Assembly: GCF_029873635.1 (NCBI RefSeq)
Contig: NC_080417.1
Location: 34,398,214-34,462,213, forward strand
Length of the DNA: 64,000 bases
DNA from: Malania oleifera
Taxonomy: Eukaryota; Streptophyta; Magnoliopsida; Santalales; Ximeniaceae
Reading direction: 5' to 3'
Of this stretch, positions 20,661 through 32,950 are shown piece by piece (within the stretch, counting starts at the first letter, position 1; the number at the start of each line of letters is the position of its first letter). The position numbers and the translations under genes were made by a program. The notes beneath the pieces were generated by a model that worked only from the letters and a program-made list of their open reading frames with translations, did no database searches and was not told the origin of the DNA.

Positions 20661-22779
20661 TCTTTGGGCATTTAGGTCATTTTCTCTCTAAAAAGTTGTC
20701 CCTATTCATATGATGATTAACTTACTTTTAATAGGACACATTTTTATGAAGTATAGGGAGTCATAAGGACAGTCTAGGTCTTTTGAGCATATACCCTAAA
20801 AAATTCGTTGTTGATCAACCGAAGGCTGATCCCTAAGGTTCTATGGCCCCCTATGGTCAGTTTATGGTCATCACTGAGCTTTTATTCATATCATGTATGC
20901 AATGCATTAATTATTACAGACTATTACCTAATTATAATTACAGACCTGAATAGAGCAATAATTTAAATTACAACAAAGGAAAAGTTTCAGGGTCTTTAGA
21001 CTTTGAGTCCTCATGTGTTATCAATTGATCTGCTAATATAGACCTGCACACAAACTTGATAGCCATCAATTACTAGTATTTGTCATTATCAAAATCTGGT
21101 GTGACCAATAAGGTCAACAATTTCAAACCCCACCCACGCTTTCGCTGCGCTACATTCTTGTCATACTTTACAGGGCATTTGAAAAACATTTGATATTAAT
21201 GGGGTGAGACACTTCTTAGTAAGGATGAAATAAATTATCATCAGTGTGTGGTAGATGAGTTTTAGTGCATACAAAATATAATCATTAGTTAAACGACAAC
21301 AACTGTTAAAACACTTATAAACTATATTCATACATGCAACATTATTTTAAAAGCGAGAGTTTCCGATGATTGGGGAGATTACACGCCCATACATGTAACG
21401 TCCCTTTACTCTAACACCTTATGTAACCTTGCCCATTCAGTTTGGGTATGCGTATAACTGATACCTATCAATGTACTCGCTTTACTCAGTAAGCCTTCGG
21501 GCAAAGAGTCTTATCTCGCTGTAATTTGTTTATGCATTTTAATTCACATACATGTACTCACACACATTCATCATCAATCATACTACAGAATCCGCATACA
21601 CGAACTTTTCATAATAACACAGCATATCCAAAATCATAATGTAATCAATTCACCTATACATACTCACATCCATCAAGGTTAATGCACAAGTACTTCAGTA
21701 TTAATTATTCTCACTGCGTACCGAGCATATCTCAATACGTGGCCCACACAAGAACTTTCACCGATACAATACACATAATACCATTCATAGCACATCGACA
21801 AAAATGAACTCCTCATCCATCCTGCAACCGTTTTGGTCCCATTTATATAAATGACAATATAACGAACTCCTCATAATCATGTCAACGTTATATCGCAACT
21901 TATATCATGTACAATATAACGAGCTCCTCTTTTGCCTGCCAACGTTGTATTCCAATATGCATGAAGGATATTAAATCACACAAACATATACTTACACCAT
22001 GACAATCACAATCGGTTTATTAAAATAAAATATTAATACGATTTATGTATTTAACCAAACTTTACTAAACTGCCTGTAAATAATAAATCATTCTTTATTA
22101 ACCCAAGACCATTAATTTATTCCGTTTAATTTATTCAGAAAGTCCATTATAATCATTTAGAAATCAAATATTTTAATTCAATCGGTTCAACTTTAAAATA
22201 ATAATTATTATAAAATCCCTAGACTCACAAACACCAATTTAATCAATTCGTAATAATACTAATAATAATAATCTAAAATCCAATTCTCATACGCCAGAAT
22301 ATTCAGAAAAACGTGTATATAATTCATGTAATCTTATATTGTAATTTGATCGGTTAATGTATAAAAATTTTTAACATAATTTATTCCCTTTATCTCATCT
22401 CAAGAGTGGTGTCTACGACACTTTTACGATAAATCCATTCCAGTTAAAATGTTGGTGGTCGAATTTGGAACCCAATGACATTTTCTGTTCTTCGATCGAC
22501 GCACATTTGATTGAGAAAATTAAGGAGAGAGAAAGAGGTTGAGGAGAGAGAGAGAGAGATAGGTGAAAGAGACGGTGGGGGAGGATGAGAGATACAGTTG
22601 GGGGTTGATTGAAATTAATTTCAATTAAGGAGATATATAATATCACTACTTTATTATATAAAATTATATTATTTAATTAATAACTATTAATTAATTAATT
22701 TTAATTTTAGTTCAATTTAATTTTTTTTTTAATTTTTTTTATCCTTCCATCCTATTATTCTTAGGATGGTTATAATGGA

Positions 22780-24676
22780 TCACTTTTCCCGTCATCTTAT
22801 GGCCTCCTTTTGGATATTGAAGCCCATCTGATTAGCAAACTTTATTTTTACTTTTATTTTTTTTGTTGTTTGTATGATGAGAAAGATATATATATATATA
22901 TAGAAGTCTTAGTTATGAAAGTACCAAATTGGTTCTTAATGGATTGATTGACCAATCCATTCTATCACACTCCCCAGTTAGCCTTCTCCGTGGTACCATT
23001 TAGCCACTGAACCGTCCACAGTCCCCACCCCAAGCAGGAGAAATCATTTCAAGGCAATGATCATTAAATTAATTATATGGTAATAATTCCTTCCCTCCCA
23101 CTTCATAGTGTTCTTCACTCTCTCTCTCTCTTAGAAAACCAAAAAGAAAAAAAAAGTTGCCTTTACTTTCCCAAAAAGTAATGGGATTTTTTTAAAAATG
23201 GGATGAACTTTCATTAGTACCGTCTCTCTAATAATATTTATTGTCAAATATATAAATCTAAATACAAGGGCAAGAGCCGTTCACTTTTTTTAGTTTAACA
23301 AAAAAATATGAATCATCACCAATACTTTGGTACATCAATTTTTCGTTGGGTATAATTTCAAAAAATTAAATATTTTGTTGTGTTTTTTTGTCTTGTACAA
23401 ACATGAAATTTCTTATTATCTTATCTCAATTGATAAATAATAGTCTCTTGAAATTTAAATGCTGACCTTTAATTAAGTAATTATTGAATTTTATTAATTT
23501 AATAAGTTTTTTTTTTTTTTTTAAAAAAATGACTGCACCTTCATTTATTTATTAATATACCCTCACTTTTGACGAAAGAATACCGTGATTACAAGACAAA
23601 CAATGAGAGATAACACATAGAAAAAAAATTAAAGATCTCCCAAAATTAATACCAACATGCAATTAAAATAGGACTACAAATCCAAACAAATTCAAACAAA
23701 AACCTACTAACCAATAAAACATCTTACGCATCAAACCGAATAAAAGAAAAAAATATATATCAAAACAATAAAAGAAAATAAGTTAAACATATCTTATATA
23801 AATCGTACCCATCTTATCCAGTTTATACAAATCATTAATAATTTTAAAAAATTAGTTATTATCTGTAAACAAATTATTATCCAACTAATGTATCTGTTAC
23901 TTTAATTTAATAAGCCTTCAAAAGTAACAACAAAATTTAGAAGTTGTAGAGCACGCAGTAGTGTGCATATTGTGTGTGCGCGTGTTTGGCCACGAAGGTA
24001 ATGATGAAAACCACCAAAAAATGAGGATAGGTGGGGTTGAACTAAATTGATTTCAATTGTGGTGGACTCGTGAAAAAAGTGATATTATCAAACTTGGACG
24101 CTACTTCTCTCTCTCTCTCTCCAAAATGTTATTTGGAAAGGAAGGAAGTGACGTTGGCAGCCTTGAGGGATTTTTGTTTGCCATCTGTTTTAAAATATCA
24201 ATTGTGATGAAGTAGGGGGGGTGAGGGAGGAAATGAAAATTAATGCAGTGGGCGGGCAGACGTCTTCAGGAATCAGGGGACGTTTGGTTTTAGTGGTGGG
24301 TGCCAGCAGCCAGGCCCTGGAATGTATATTCTTTAAAGTGCTCCTTCCTCTTTTATTCTTGACAAAATACACAAACTTGCAGAAGTTTGACGAAAAGATA
24401 ATAATTTTCTTAAGATTTCAAAAATTTTAGAAATTTTTTCTAAAATTTTAAGAATTTTAAAAACATCCATTCAGATTTTTCAAAAAGACACAAATTTTCT
24501 CTTCTATCTTAGACAAAGACAAATTTTTAAAGAAAAATTCCATCTCTTTTTGACAAACCTAGAAGATATATCTATCTTTTTATCAAACCTTATGAGAGGT
24601 GGATATCTTTACTCTTTATTTTTTTAATCAATCAAAATAGGACATTTCTTGGATAAATCTCTCCAATTAAAGCTTA

Positions 24677-24722
<46 letters not shown>

Positions 24723-25417
24723 AAGCTTGACTTGATTAAATTTATTTATGTTTTAGTCTATTATGAACACTTCAGTGAAATTAATACCCCTAAATGAGGC
24801 ATTTGGGCGTCAATTGCATATCATTTAGTGATTAATTAACTTTTTTTGTCATAAATGTAACCTTCATTTATTATGATTTTTTTAAGATTTAGGAACCATT
24901 GAATTGGGGGTGGGTTAACCTTTATAATTAATCCAACCATGCATCTCCATTTCTTCTTCGACTATGACTCAATTATATTTCATCCATTAATAACTATTAC
25001 ATACTTTCATGTGCATTTTCTTTTTGTAGTTGTAGACATTTTCATTACCAATTGTCTCCATTTCTTTGTGCAAATTATAAGTCATGTTTTCTCTTGTACA
25101 TTTGAAAAATTTTGAGTTAGAACCTTAAATTTATGTTAGTGTAGATCATATTGATAAAATGTAATACAAAATTGTATTAAATTTTATTCAGATTTGCATA
25201 AATTCAAACATCAAAACCAAAATTCATATACTCAAACACGTAATAAGAATAATTTTTGAAATAATAATCATTTGGTGAGAATTCCCTGATTTAAAAAATA
25301 ATTAACGAACTTGGCATGTCCAATACATTTTCTTTTTCAGGATTACCGAGACATATTTCACATCAATGGTTGATGCTTATCTTTTTTTGTTAGAGAATTC
25401 ATCCTCAAAACCTAGGT
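22780..25417. other. AT-rich intergenic DNA
   Basis: No gene is supported. It contains (TA)n at about 22888-22901 and 24679-24719, short CT runs at 23118-23130 and 24105-24121, and an AT-rich stretch at about 24400-24600 with self-inverted phrases (GAAATTTTTTCTAAAATTTTAAG). A GC-richer island at about 24210-24320 shows no open coding pattern I trust. Confidence 0.5.
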
Positions 25418-25736
25418 GTTAAGGAGAGAGAGTTAAAAGAATTTTATACTGGCCTTAGAACTGCTCACAGAGACGACGTGAGACTGGACAAAGATTAATA
25501 CTCGCCCTCGAGCCCTTGGGGGAAATGAGGCAACGAGAGCCCATAGGGAGAAATGAGGCGAGGAGAAGTCCAGCCCACGAAGGAACTAAGCAGCAAGGAG
25601 AAGTCCAACTCACGGAGGAGTCAAACAGCCTAAGACCCAGTTCTGATACCATGTTAGAGGAGAGAGAGTTAAGAGGATCTTATACTGGCCTTGGAAATGC
25701 TCATAAAGACAATGTGGGACTGGACGAAAATTAATA
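25418..25736 (-). mobile_element. TRIM (small LTR element) with PBS
   Basis: Direct repeats of about 85 bp, TGTTAAGGAGAGAGAG...GATTAATA (25418-25500) and TGTTAGAGGAGAGAG...AATTAATA (25651-25735), flank about 150 bp of internal DNA. The internal part ends CAGTTCTGATACCATGTTA, the reverse complement of an initiator-Met tRNA primer site next to the right-hand repeat. That places the 5' LTR on the right and the element on the minus strand. It has no coding capacity. The LTR ends are not clean TG...CA, so limits are within a few bases. Confidence 0.75.
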
Positions 25737-26972
25737 TTTTTCTATTAGAGAGTCAAGAGATCTATGAAGCAAATGTAGACCACCTTATTTTAAAAAGTAA
25801 TATAAAAAAAAAAATTACAAGTCATTCACTCCCACATTTTATCTTTTAAGGTTTCACTACTAAACTTTCATAAGATAAAGATATGATGAAGAGCATAAAT
25901 TAAAATATATACGTTAAAGGTGTTTTGCATCATTTAAAAAATCAATTTATGTAAATATTTTAAACTTAGTTAATTTTATTTAAGTTATTAACTCATTTAT
26001 GAGGTCCCATTAACTAGGAAAAGTAACTCATTCACTTATTGGCCTAACCCACTTCTCAAATTAAATCAACTCTAGTATAAAGCTACATATGAGGGGTCAT
26101 GACACATCCAACTTTTTTGTTTTGAATATTGATTTTTGTATTATCTAGAAGGCTTAGATGATACAAGTGTTAAGAGGGACTTCCGGAGAAAACCCCTTTC
26201 AATTCTTTAATTAAGAACCAATAAAACATAACATTGGATGTGGTGGCAAGAGACAAATCTAGCTTTAGAATTTTGGATACTTTTGCCCACCAAGCGTGAC
26301 AAAATCTAATTGATGTATGAAATAGTGGTGCCAAGTGAGTTTGACACTATGGTTCTACTGAGAACCCAAGACCAAAGAGGGCATGTATTCCCCCTAATTA
26401 TGATATGTATTATACACAATTATTCACAAATTATGCAAAGCAAGAAAAGAAGGCATTATTGCCCATTTTCTATTAGTAAAAAAATAAATTCTTTCCTTGG
26501 TATCAAATTCCAAGATCATGACCAAATACAAAACAAATATTTTTTGTGCATATATAATCTTAAATGCCATTGATTTAGACTATTTGTGTAGGGGTAAGTT
26601 AATTTTTGCAACATAATTTTCTTTCATTCTAACCAAACATTATAATATTTTAATTTTTTCAAGAAAAAAAGGTAAGATGGGAAAAGATACAAGAGAACAC
26701 TTAAAGGATCAATATATACAATAGAGACAAAAAAAAAAAAAAAAAAAAACATTAATTTTTAACTCTATATTATAGACACCCCATTTTGTCCAACTATTAT
26801 ATAGAAAAAAATTGGATTTTCAAAATTGTTTTGATTATTTTATTTTTTTAGGTATAGGTGTCTTCTAAGGTCTTCACCCAATTGGGATCTCTCATTTTTC
26901 ACTTACTCAATCTCATTGCCTTGAAATAAAGATTCATTCATTGAGTTTGTACTACAAGGTGTTGTTTCATTC
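25737..26972. other. AT-rich intergenic DNA
   Basis: No gene is supported. There is a 20-nt poly-A run at about 26730-26749. The 87-codon frame at 26310-26573 lacks any recognisable pattern and is probably chance. Confidence 0.5.
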
Positions 26973-27340
26973 TGTTGACCTTATAAGTCATACCCTGTTT
27001 TGATTATGACAAATACTTGATCCAGTATTTAATGTATGTCAAGTTTGTGTGTAAGATCATATTGGCGAGATCATACGATGACATGAGGTGACTTGAAGAA
27101 GATAAAGACCCATAATATTTACTTTCTTTGTAATTTATATTCTCTTCAATTTAGGGTTTATAATATTTGCTTAGAAACGGTTTGTAATAATTGATGTATA
27201 TAATGCATGTAGGAACTGATAAGCTCAAAGACCTTAGAAAGACCCTAGGACCTTTCACATACACTTAGCATAAGTCCCCACTTTCAAATATGCAATTAGG
27301 GGAACATATACTATTTAGGTCCTAAAATAGTAAGGTTTCG

Positions 27341-27694
27341 GACGATCAAACCTTGGTGTTTAAAACACCTCGGTCGACCAAACATAAGAAAAGTTAGAGT
27401 GTTGACCTGACATTGGGCGACCGAACCAAAAATACCTTAGCGTCTTCAGTCAACCAAACATTTACCCAGACCTTTTCCAACAACAAGGGCGCCCGAACGT
27501 TTACATTCAAAATACCCTCGGGTGACTGAACATGCAAGTTCGGCAGACCAAACTTGAGGACGGATGACCAAACCTCGGATAGCTTGGAAAATCACCTTGT
27601 TCAGTCACCCCAACCATTTTTCAGGCACGCGAAATTTAAAAATTACTTTTCTTCATGTGTCTGTTCGGGCGACCAAACCTATGGCTCAGTCGAC
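27341..27694 (+). promoter_or_regulatory. GTCGAC-type palindrome array in copia LTR
   Basis: About eleven variants of GGTCGACCAAAC lie between 27341 and 27694. The best are CTCGGTCGACCAAAC (core 27373) and CTCAGTCGACCGAAAC (core 27689). Cores start near 27341, 27373, 27416, 27449, 27488, 27521, 27543, 27563, 27604, 27668 and 27689. A TATA box TATAAATATG follows near 27829, so the array occupies the promoter-proximal part of the LTR. Confidence 0.65.
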
Positions 27695-29037
27695 CGAAAC
27701 TCTCAGGTTGGCCTAATTTTTACCGAAGTTAATTGGGGTTAAACATGGTTAATTTTTTAAAACTCAATTAAAATAATTTTAATAATTCCCCTGGTGTCCC
27801 CAACGATTATAATTTTGGCTAAGTCTATAAATATGAGTTCATTTGTTCAATTAATTAGTGATTAACATTGTGATTAGCATTGAAACTCTTCGAAATTTTT
27901 CAAAGGTCAAAAAGCCTATACCCTCACATACTAATATTCCTTTGCTAAATCAAGCCTTGTGAGAGTACCTTGAGTGATTATACTTTATTCCCATTTTCTA
28001 GAAACTCTCATTGTGCTCATTGTTTGTTTGATTTTGGGATTGAGAGTTGTGCATAGGTTTTCCCCCAATTTAATCTAATAAATCTATTGTGCGGGAAACC
28101 TTAAAGCTTGTGGGTCTTGGGATTTGAATTGCAAGAAACCTTAGCTTGTGTTTTTTAGTATGCAAAAATCTTTTCACAAACTCATTTTTCGAATATCTCT
28201 TGTACTTGAATATTGAGAAAATATTTTTTAAAGATATTTTGATTACTCTTGGTGAAAATCTTTGAAACCCTAAATTGTTATTAAGATTTACATCTATACA
28301 TTGTTTCAAAGATTAGTTTGTTAATACACTGTTGTGCTTGATTAAATAAAGACATTATATTGAGTGTTGATTGCACACATATAGCACTGAGCTTATAGTT
28401 CTTATATCATTGATGCGCATTGATTAATACTGGTATAAATATGCTTGTCTAAGAAGCATAAATTTTGTACACATCTTGTATTGTGAATTGGTTGTATTCC
28501 AGGCATGGCCTGAGGGGGTGTTAATCCAGGTCGGAAAGATTGATTATAATGGTTGAGGTCAACCTTGTGTTAATTCGACCTAGTTGTATTTTGGCGCCGC
28601 TCCACCCGTGAAGTGAGCCTTAGTGGAATCCTTGTACTTGTGAGCCAAAGCGGTGATGTAGGCACATTTGTCGAACCTTGATAACATATCTGGTGTTATC
28701 TCTCTTTACTTGCTTTTCTGTGCATACATAATTAGTTTACTTGTGTAATTTAATTTTAGCTGAATATATTGATTTATTTTATATCTGCACTAGATTGACC
28801 ATAGGATTGTGTAATACTGCTGCTGGATAATTGACCTAGGGGAGAAATTTTTAAAATACCAATTCATCCCCCTCTCTTGGGATTACAGTAAAGTTAACAA
28901 TTAGTATTAGAGTTAGATTGCTTATGTAACGACCCAAAAAACTTAATTAATAAAAAAAATAAAAGAAGAGAAAAAGGGAAGAAAAAAGAAATATTTTAAA
29001 GGGTGTCAGCAAGAAATTGTTAATGAACCAACTGGTC

Positions 29038-29202
29038 TCGTCGACGAGTCTTCTACCTTGTCTTGTCGACAAGGGCACATATCTCGTCGATGAGGAGTTA
29101 CCGAGAGGGGTTTTCATATTACTGAAATTCATCGACGAGTTTCTAATTTCATCCATGAATGATGTTCTTGAACTTGTTGACGAGTCCACGTGTCTCGTCG
29201 AC
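29038..29202 (+). promoter_or_regulatory. Phased GTCGAC palindrome array, 5' LTR of the gypsy element
   Basis: Cores start at 29040, 29065, 29086, 29131, 29151, 29176 and 29197 (steps 25, 21, 45, 20, 25, 21 bp). The first and last sites are exact TCGTCGACGA and the middle ones are degenerate. The TATA box CTATAAATAG follows at about 29213-29222. Confidence 0.75.
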
Positions 29203-29463
29203 GAGTCACTACCTATAAATAGCGACTCCTTTCATATTTAGCAGAAAAATTCTACATGTTGTCTCTCTCTCTATCTCTCTCTCTCTCTCTCTCTCCCCCT
29301 CTCTCTAGAAAAATGACCCTCTCACTTTATCTCTAGGTTTCTGGCCCCATTTCTCCTCGATTTGACGATCGGAAGTTACCATGAGACTCTTGGGAAGATT
29401 CTCTGCAACATAGGCGGAGCAAAATTTCAATTTGAGAAGTTTGGGAAACATCCCAAAATCAAG

Positions 29464-30805
29464 GTAAGTGAGATAATTTAAGGGGTTTTTTTTTTATTAT
29501 TTTAAGATATATGGAACCTAGGAAGTATTAAATGAGTGTTTTTCTGAGATTTGAGAAAGTTGAGATTTTTGGAATACAAGGTCTCGTGTTTGTGCGATTT
29601 TAGACTGAATCCCGATGAGCTCGTAAAGGGAAATATTTTATAACAATATTTTTATTAATTTTAAAATGACCAATTTTGGGTATAAACTCTACATATTCAG
29701 GTATAATTTTCTGAACCGTGCAGGCATTGAAAATACTGCTTTTGAATATATAATATATTGGGTAAAATTGTGTGGCATGAAAATAGTTTTGAAAATTAAA
29801 TGGTTGCGAGTACTGTGGGATAATAATTTAATGTGATTGTGAATACTGTTTGGGTTGCGATTTTTGCTTGGTTGGAATGCTAGTTGGTTGTAAATACTGT
29901 TTGATTGTGTATACTGTGGTAGATGTGAGGATGTGTTTGAGTGGTTGGATTTGCTTTTGATTTGTGTTGTGGTTCATGTAAATTGCGATATAGCGTTAGC
30001 AGTGGTATAAGGAGGTCATTATATTGTACTTGATATAATCGTCATATAACGTTGGCAGTGGTTTGAGGAGATCCTTATATGGGCGTTTATATTGGGGGGT
30101 AAAACATTGGCAGTGGTATGAGGAGTTTGTTTTACCTATTTACCATGAACAGGGTGGTATGTGTTGTAATCTGTGTGATGATAAGTTCTGTGTGGACGTT
30201 GCGTTCTGTGTGAATATGGACTCTGTGTGGGTGAGAATGGATAATGTGAATATTCTGTGTGGATTGGTTGTGGTATGCATATATGTGTGGAACTCTGTGA
30301 AATGACTAGCATTGGTTGCGTGTAATTTTAATTACTTAAGTATTTATGATAAAGTAAAATATTCCGCCCGAGAGCTTGTTGAGGAAGACGAGTACTTTGG
30401 TAATTATTTGTGGATACTAGAGTAGAGGGAAGCCACTTGTATGGGTGAATGACCTTCCCTATTCTCAGAGAGTTTACTTGGATACATAACCCGAGGGTTT
30501 ACTGAGAAAGGTGAGTACCCTCGTGTTAGCACTAGAGTAGAGGGAATCTATTTGTATGAGCGGGTAGACTTTCCTATTCTCTGGAATTATCAGTAAAAAT
30601 AATTATGTATATGTGTATGTGATTGAGTGACAAAGAAGTTGACAATGGTGTGATTATGAATGCGTCTTCTTGGTTGCTATTGGTGGTGTAATACAACTGT
30701 ATGTATTTTGTAATTATATATTAAACACTTCAGTCAGACACTGTTGTAACTTATTTCTTCCTTACTGAGGTATATCTCACCCCTTCGATTTATCAATCTT
30801 TTCAG
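29464..30805 (+). other. Candidate intron inside the 5' gypsy LTR
   Basis: ATCAAG|GTAAGTGAG at 29458-29472 fits a strong 5' splice site about 240 bp past the TATA box. TTACTGAGGTATATCTCACC near 30762-30781 followed by a pyrimidine-rich stretch and CTTTTCAG|G (AG at 30804-30805) fits a branch-point and 3' splice site. The corresponding positions in the 3' LTR are donor 33178 and acceptor 34564. That a leader intron is removed is an inference from the signals only. Confidence 0.4.
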
Positions 30806-32764
30806 GTCTTTTAGGTGATTGAGCTTAGAAAGCTCTAGGGTGGGCTAGTTTTGTGAGTAAATAAAAAGAACGGATATGTATAGTTTTATGTTTAATTATT
30901 CTAGTCATGTAATGTGGAGAATGTGGTTGTACCTTATGGGTTTGCATATGTGAATATGGAACTCTGGTATTATGTTCGAGGTTATTTTATTATTTCTATT
31001 GCGTGAATGGTATCAGAGATGTTTGGATGGTCTCATAACACTCCGGGACCCACGTGGCGAGTTTGAAATGTTACAGTTGGTATCAAAGGGTAGATTAGGG
31101 TGTTGACAGGAATTTGAGTTTGTTTCCTAACTTGGAGATAGAAACCCCTTGGTGGACTTTTGTGATTTTCTGAATCAGTTAACGGTTTCATAAAACCACG
31201 GTAAATCTATTGACGATGATGTTTCCAAGTAGAGAAACTGAAATTTGGAATGAATTTGAAGGTTAAAATGATTGCGGATAATTGGATGTTGGATATTTAA
31301 TTGAGGATTTGGATATTAAATTGGTTTTATGTTTTATGTTTTATGAATATGTCAAACAAATATTAAGATGTGGAAATTCTAAATTGCCTCTGTTGTATAT
31401 TTATATTTAGGGATGGATCCTAGAGGAAAAGGTGTGGATGAAGGAAGAGGAAGCGAGCTAGGAGCTTCTAGAGGGGATGAGATTGACACCTCTTGACTGT
31501 TACGAGGAATAGCTCGTCAGGTTAGGGAAGAGATGAGACGAGATTTTGGGGGATCAAGTTACCCACCAATGCACTAGCGTTGCATGATTGATCAATTCAC
31601 CGGCTTGAAACCCTCATCTTTTGAGGGTGGCACTGACCTGGTTAAGGCTGAGATGTGGATGCAAGAGATGGAAAAGATACTCGCAGTGTTGAATTGCACC
31701 GAGAAGAAGAAGGTTCTTTTCACCACCTTTAAGCTGGTTGGAGAAGTTGAACGGCGGTGACATGCGATGAAGCTGTTAGAGGAACAGCGAGCAGTACCTA
31801 TGGCGATGACCTAGAGTCGATTCAAGTAGGTTTTCTACGACCGATATTTTCCCGCCACTACTAGAAATGCAAAGGAGGAAGAATTTTTCAACCTGACTCT
31901 GGGACGCTTTACTGTTCAACATTATGCTGCTAGGTTCCTTCAACTATCCGCTTTGCACCTTCTATGGTTCCAAATGAATACCAAAAAGTGAGGTGGTTTG
32001 AAAGGGGTCTGAATCAGAGAATTCATGAGTATATGGCGTGTTTACAGATCCAGTATTTCGCAGAATTGGTGGAGAAAGCTACTGTTGTAGAGTTGAGTCT
32101 GCAGAGAGGTGCAAAGGCTGAATGAAGGAAAAGGCCTACGTCTCCTCATTCCCAAGAAAATGTTAAACAAGGGTTGTGGAGGGGAGACAAAGATGTTGCA
32201 GGTTAGAGGTTAGAAAGAAATGATCGGGGATGACATAGTGATTCCTCACGCCCCCACTACCCTAGATGTAACCAGCGGCGTTGGGGAGAATGCCAAAGTA
32301 GGGGTGTTGTGTGCTATAGATGTGGAAAATATGGTCATATAGCTCGAGAATGTTGAGAACTACCAAACAATGCACTAGCTCCAAATCAGAACTAGAGGAA
32401 CAACCCGGTGCCTCGCGGCGGCTGTGCCCCGACACGTGTCTATATGTTGGGTACACCTAAGGAGAACAACACTAAAGGCCCAACTAATATGTTTATGTTA
32501 GCGTGTGTACTAATTTCATTTGACTTTGCATGATTCGGTGTTGTATATGTTTGAATTGGTTGAAATATATGAATGTGGTTAGTTAGTTTTTTAGTGTGTA
32601 AATGGGTGATTAACGAATTTTGAGGATGAAACTCCTTTAAGGAGGGGAGAATGTAATGACCCAAAAAATTTAATTAATAAAGATAATAAAAGAAGAGAAA
32701 AGGGGAAGAAAAAGGAAATATTTTAAAGGGTGTCAGCAAGAAATCATCGAAGAACCAACTGGTC

Positions 32765-32950
32765 CCATCGACGAGTGTTCCATCTTGGCTCGTTGATGAG
32801 GGCACATGTCTCGTCAATAAGGAGTTACCGAGAGGGGTTTTCATATTACTGAAATTTGTTGACGAGTTTTTGGTTTTGTCCACGAACGGTGTTCTTGAAC
32901 TCGTCGACGAGTCCATTTGTCTTGTCGAAGAGTCCACGTGTCTCGCCGAC
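32765..32950 (+). promoter_or_regulatory. Phased GTCGAC palindrome array, 3' LTR of the gypsy element
   Basis: Cores start at 32767, 32792, 32813, 32858, 32878, 32903, 32924 and 32945 (steps 25, 21, 45, 20, 25, 21, 21). The last step is one extra site compared with the 5' LTR. Several sites have drifted while spacing has not. A TATA-like CTATAACTA follows near 32960. Confidence 0.7.

Larger units (their letters stand above)
18878..21119 (-). mobile_element. Nested solo Ty1/copia LTR
   Basis: It runs TGTTAGCTTTACTGTAATC ... AAGGTCAACA, flanked by exact ATTTC duplications (18873-18877 and 21120-21124). On the minus strand it matches the copia LTR at 26973-28899 at both ends (TGTTGACCTTAT..., and ...GATTACAGTAAAGTTAACA). 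It is about 2.24 kb. In minus orientation it has a GTCGAC-type palindrome array (20660 down to 20280), a TATA box (TATATATA, about 20151-20142) and the rest of the leader. No coding region is present. Confidence 0.9.
18608..22774 (-). mobile_element. Solo Ty3/gypsy LTR carrying a nested copia LTR
   Basis: The left end TGTAACCCCCCGAACCC and a right end at GGTTATA (22774) are bounded by exact ATGGA duplications (18603-18607 and 22775-22779). Minus orientation is inferred because the shared block read GGTGAGACACTTCTTAGTAAGG at 21201-21223 is the reverse complement of the TTACTGAGAGGTGTCTCACC block of the other gypsy LTRs. Without the nested copia LTR it is about 1.9 kb. There is no coding region. 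The right end departs from the usual CA, so it is called from the duplication. Confidence 0.8.
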
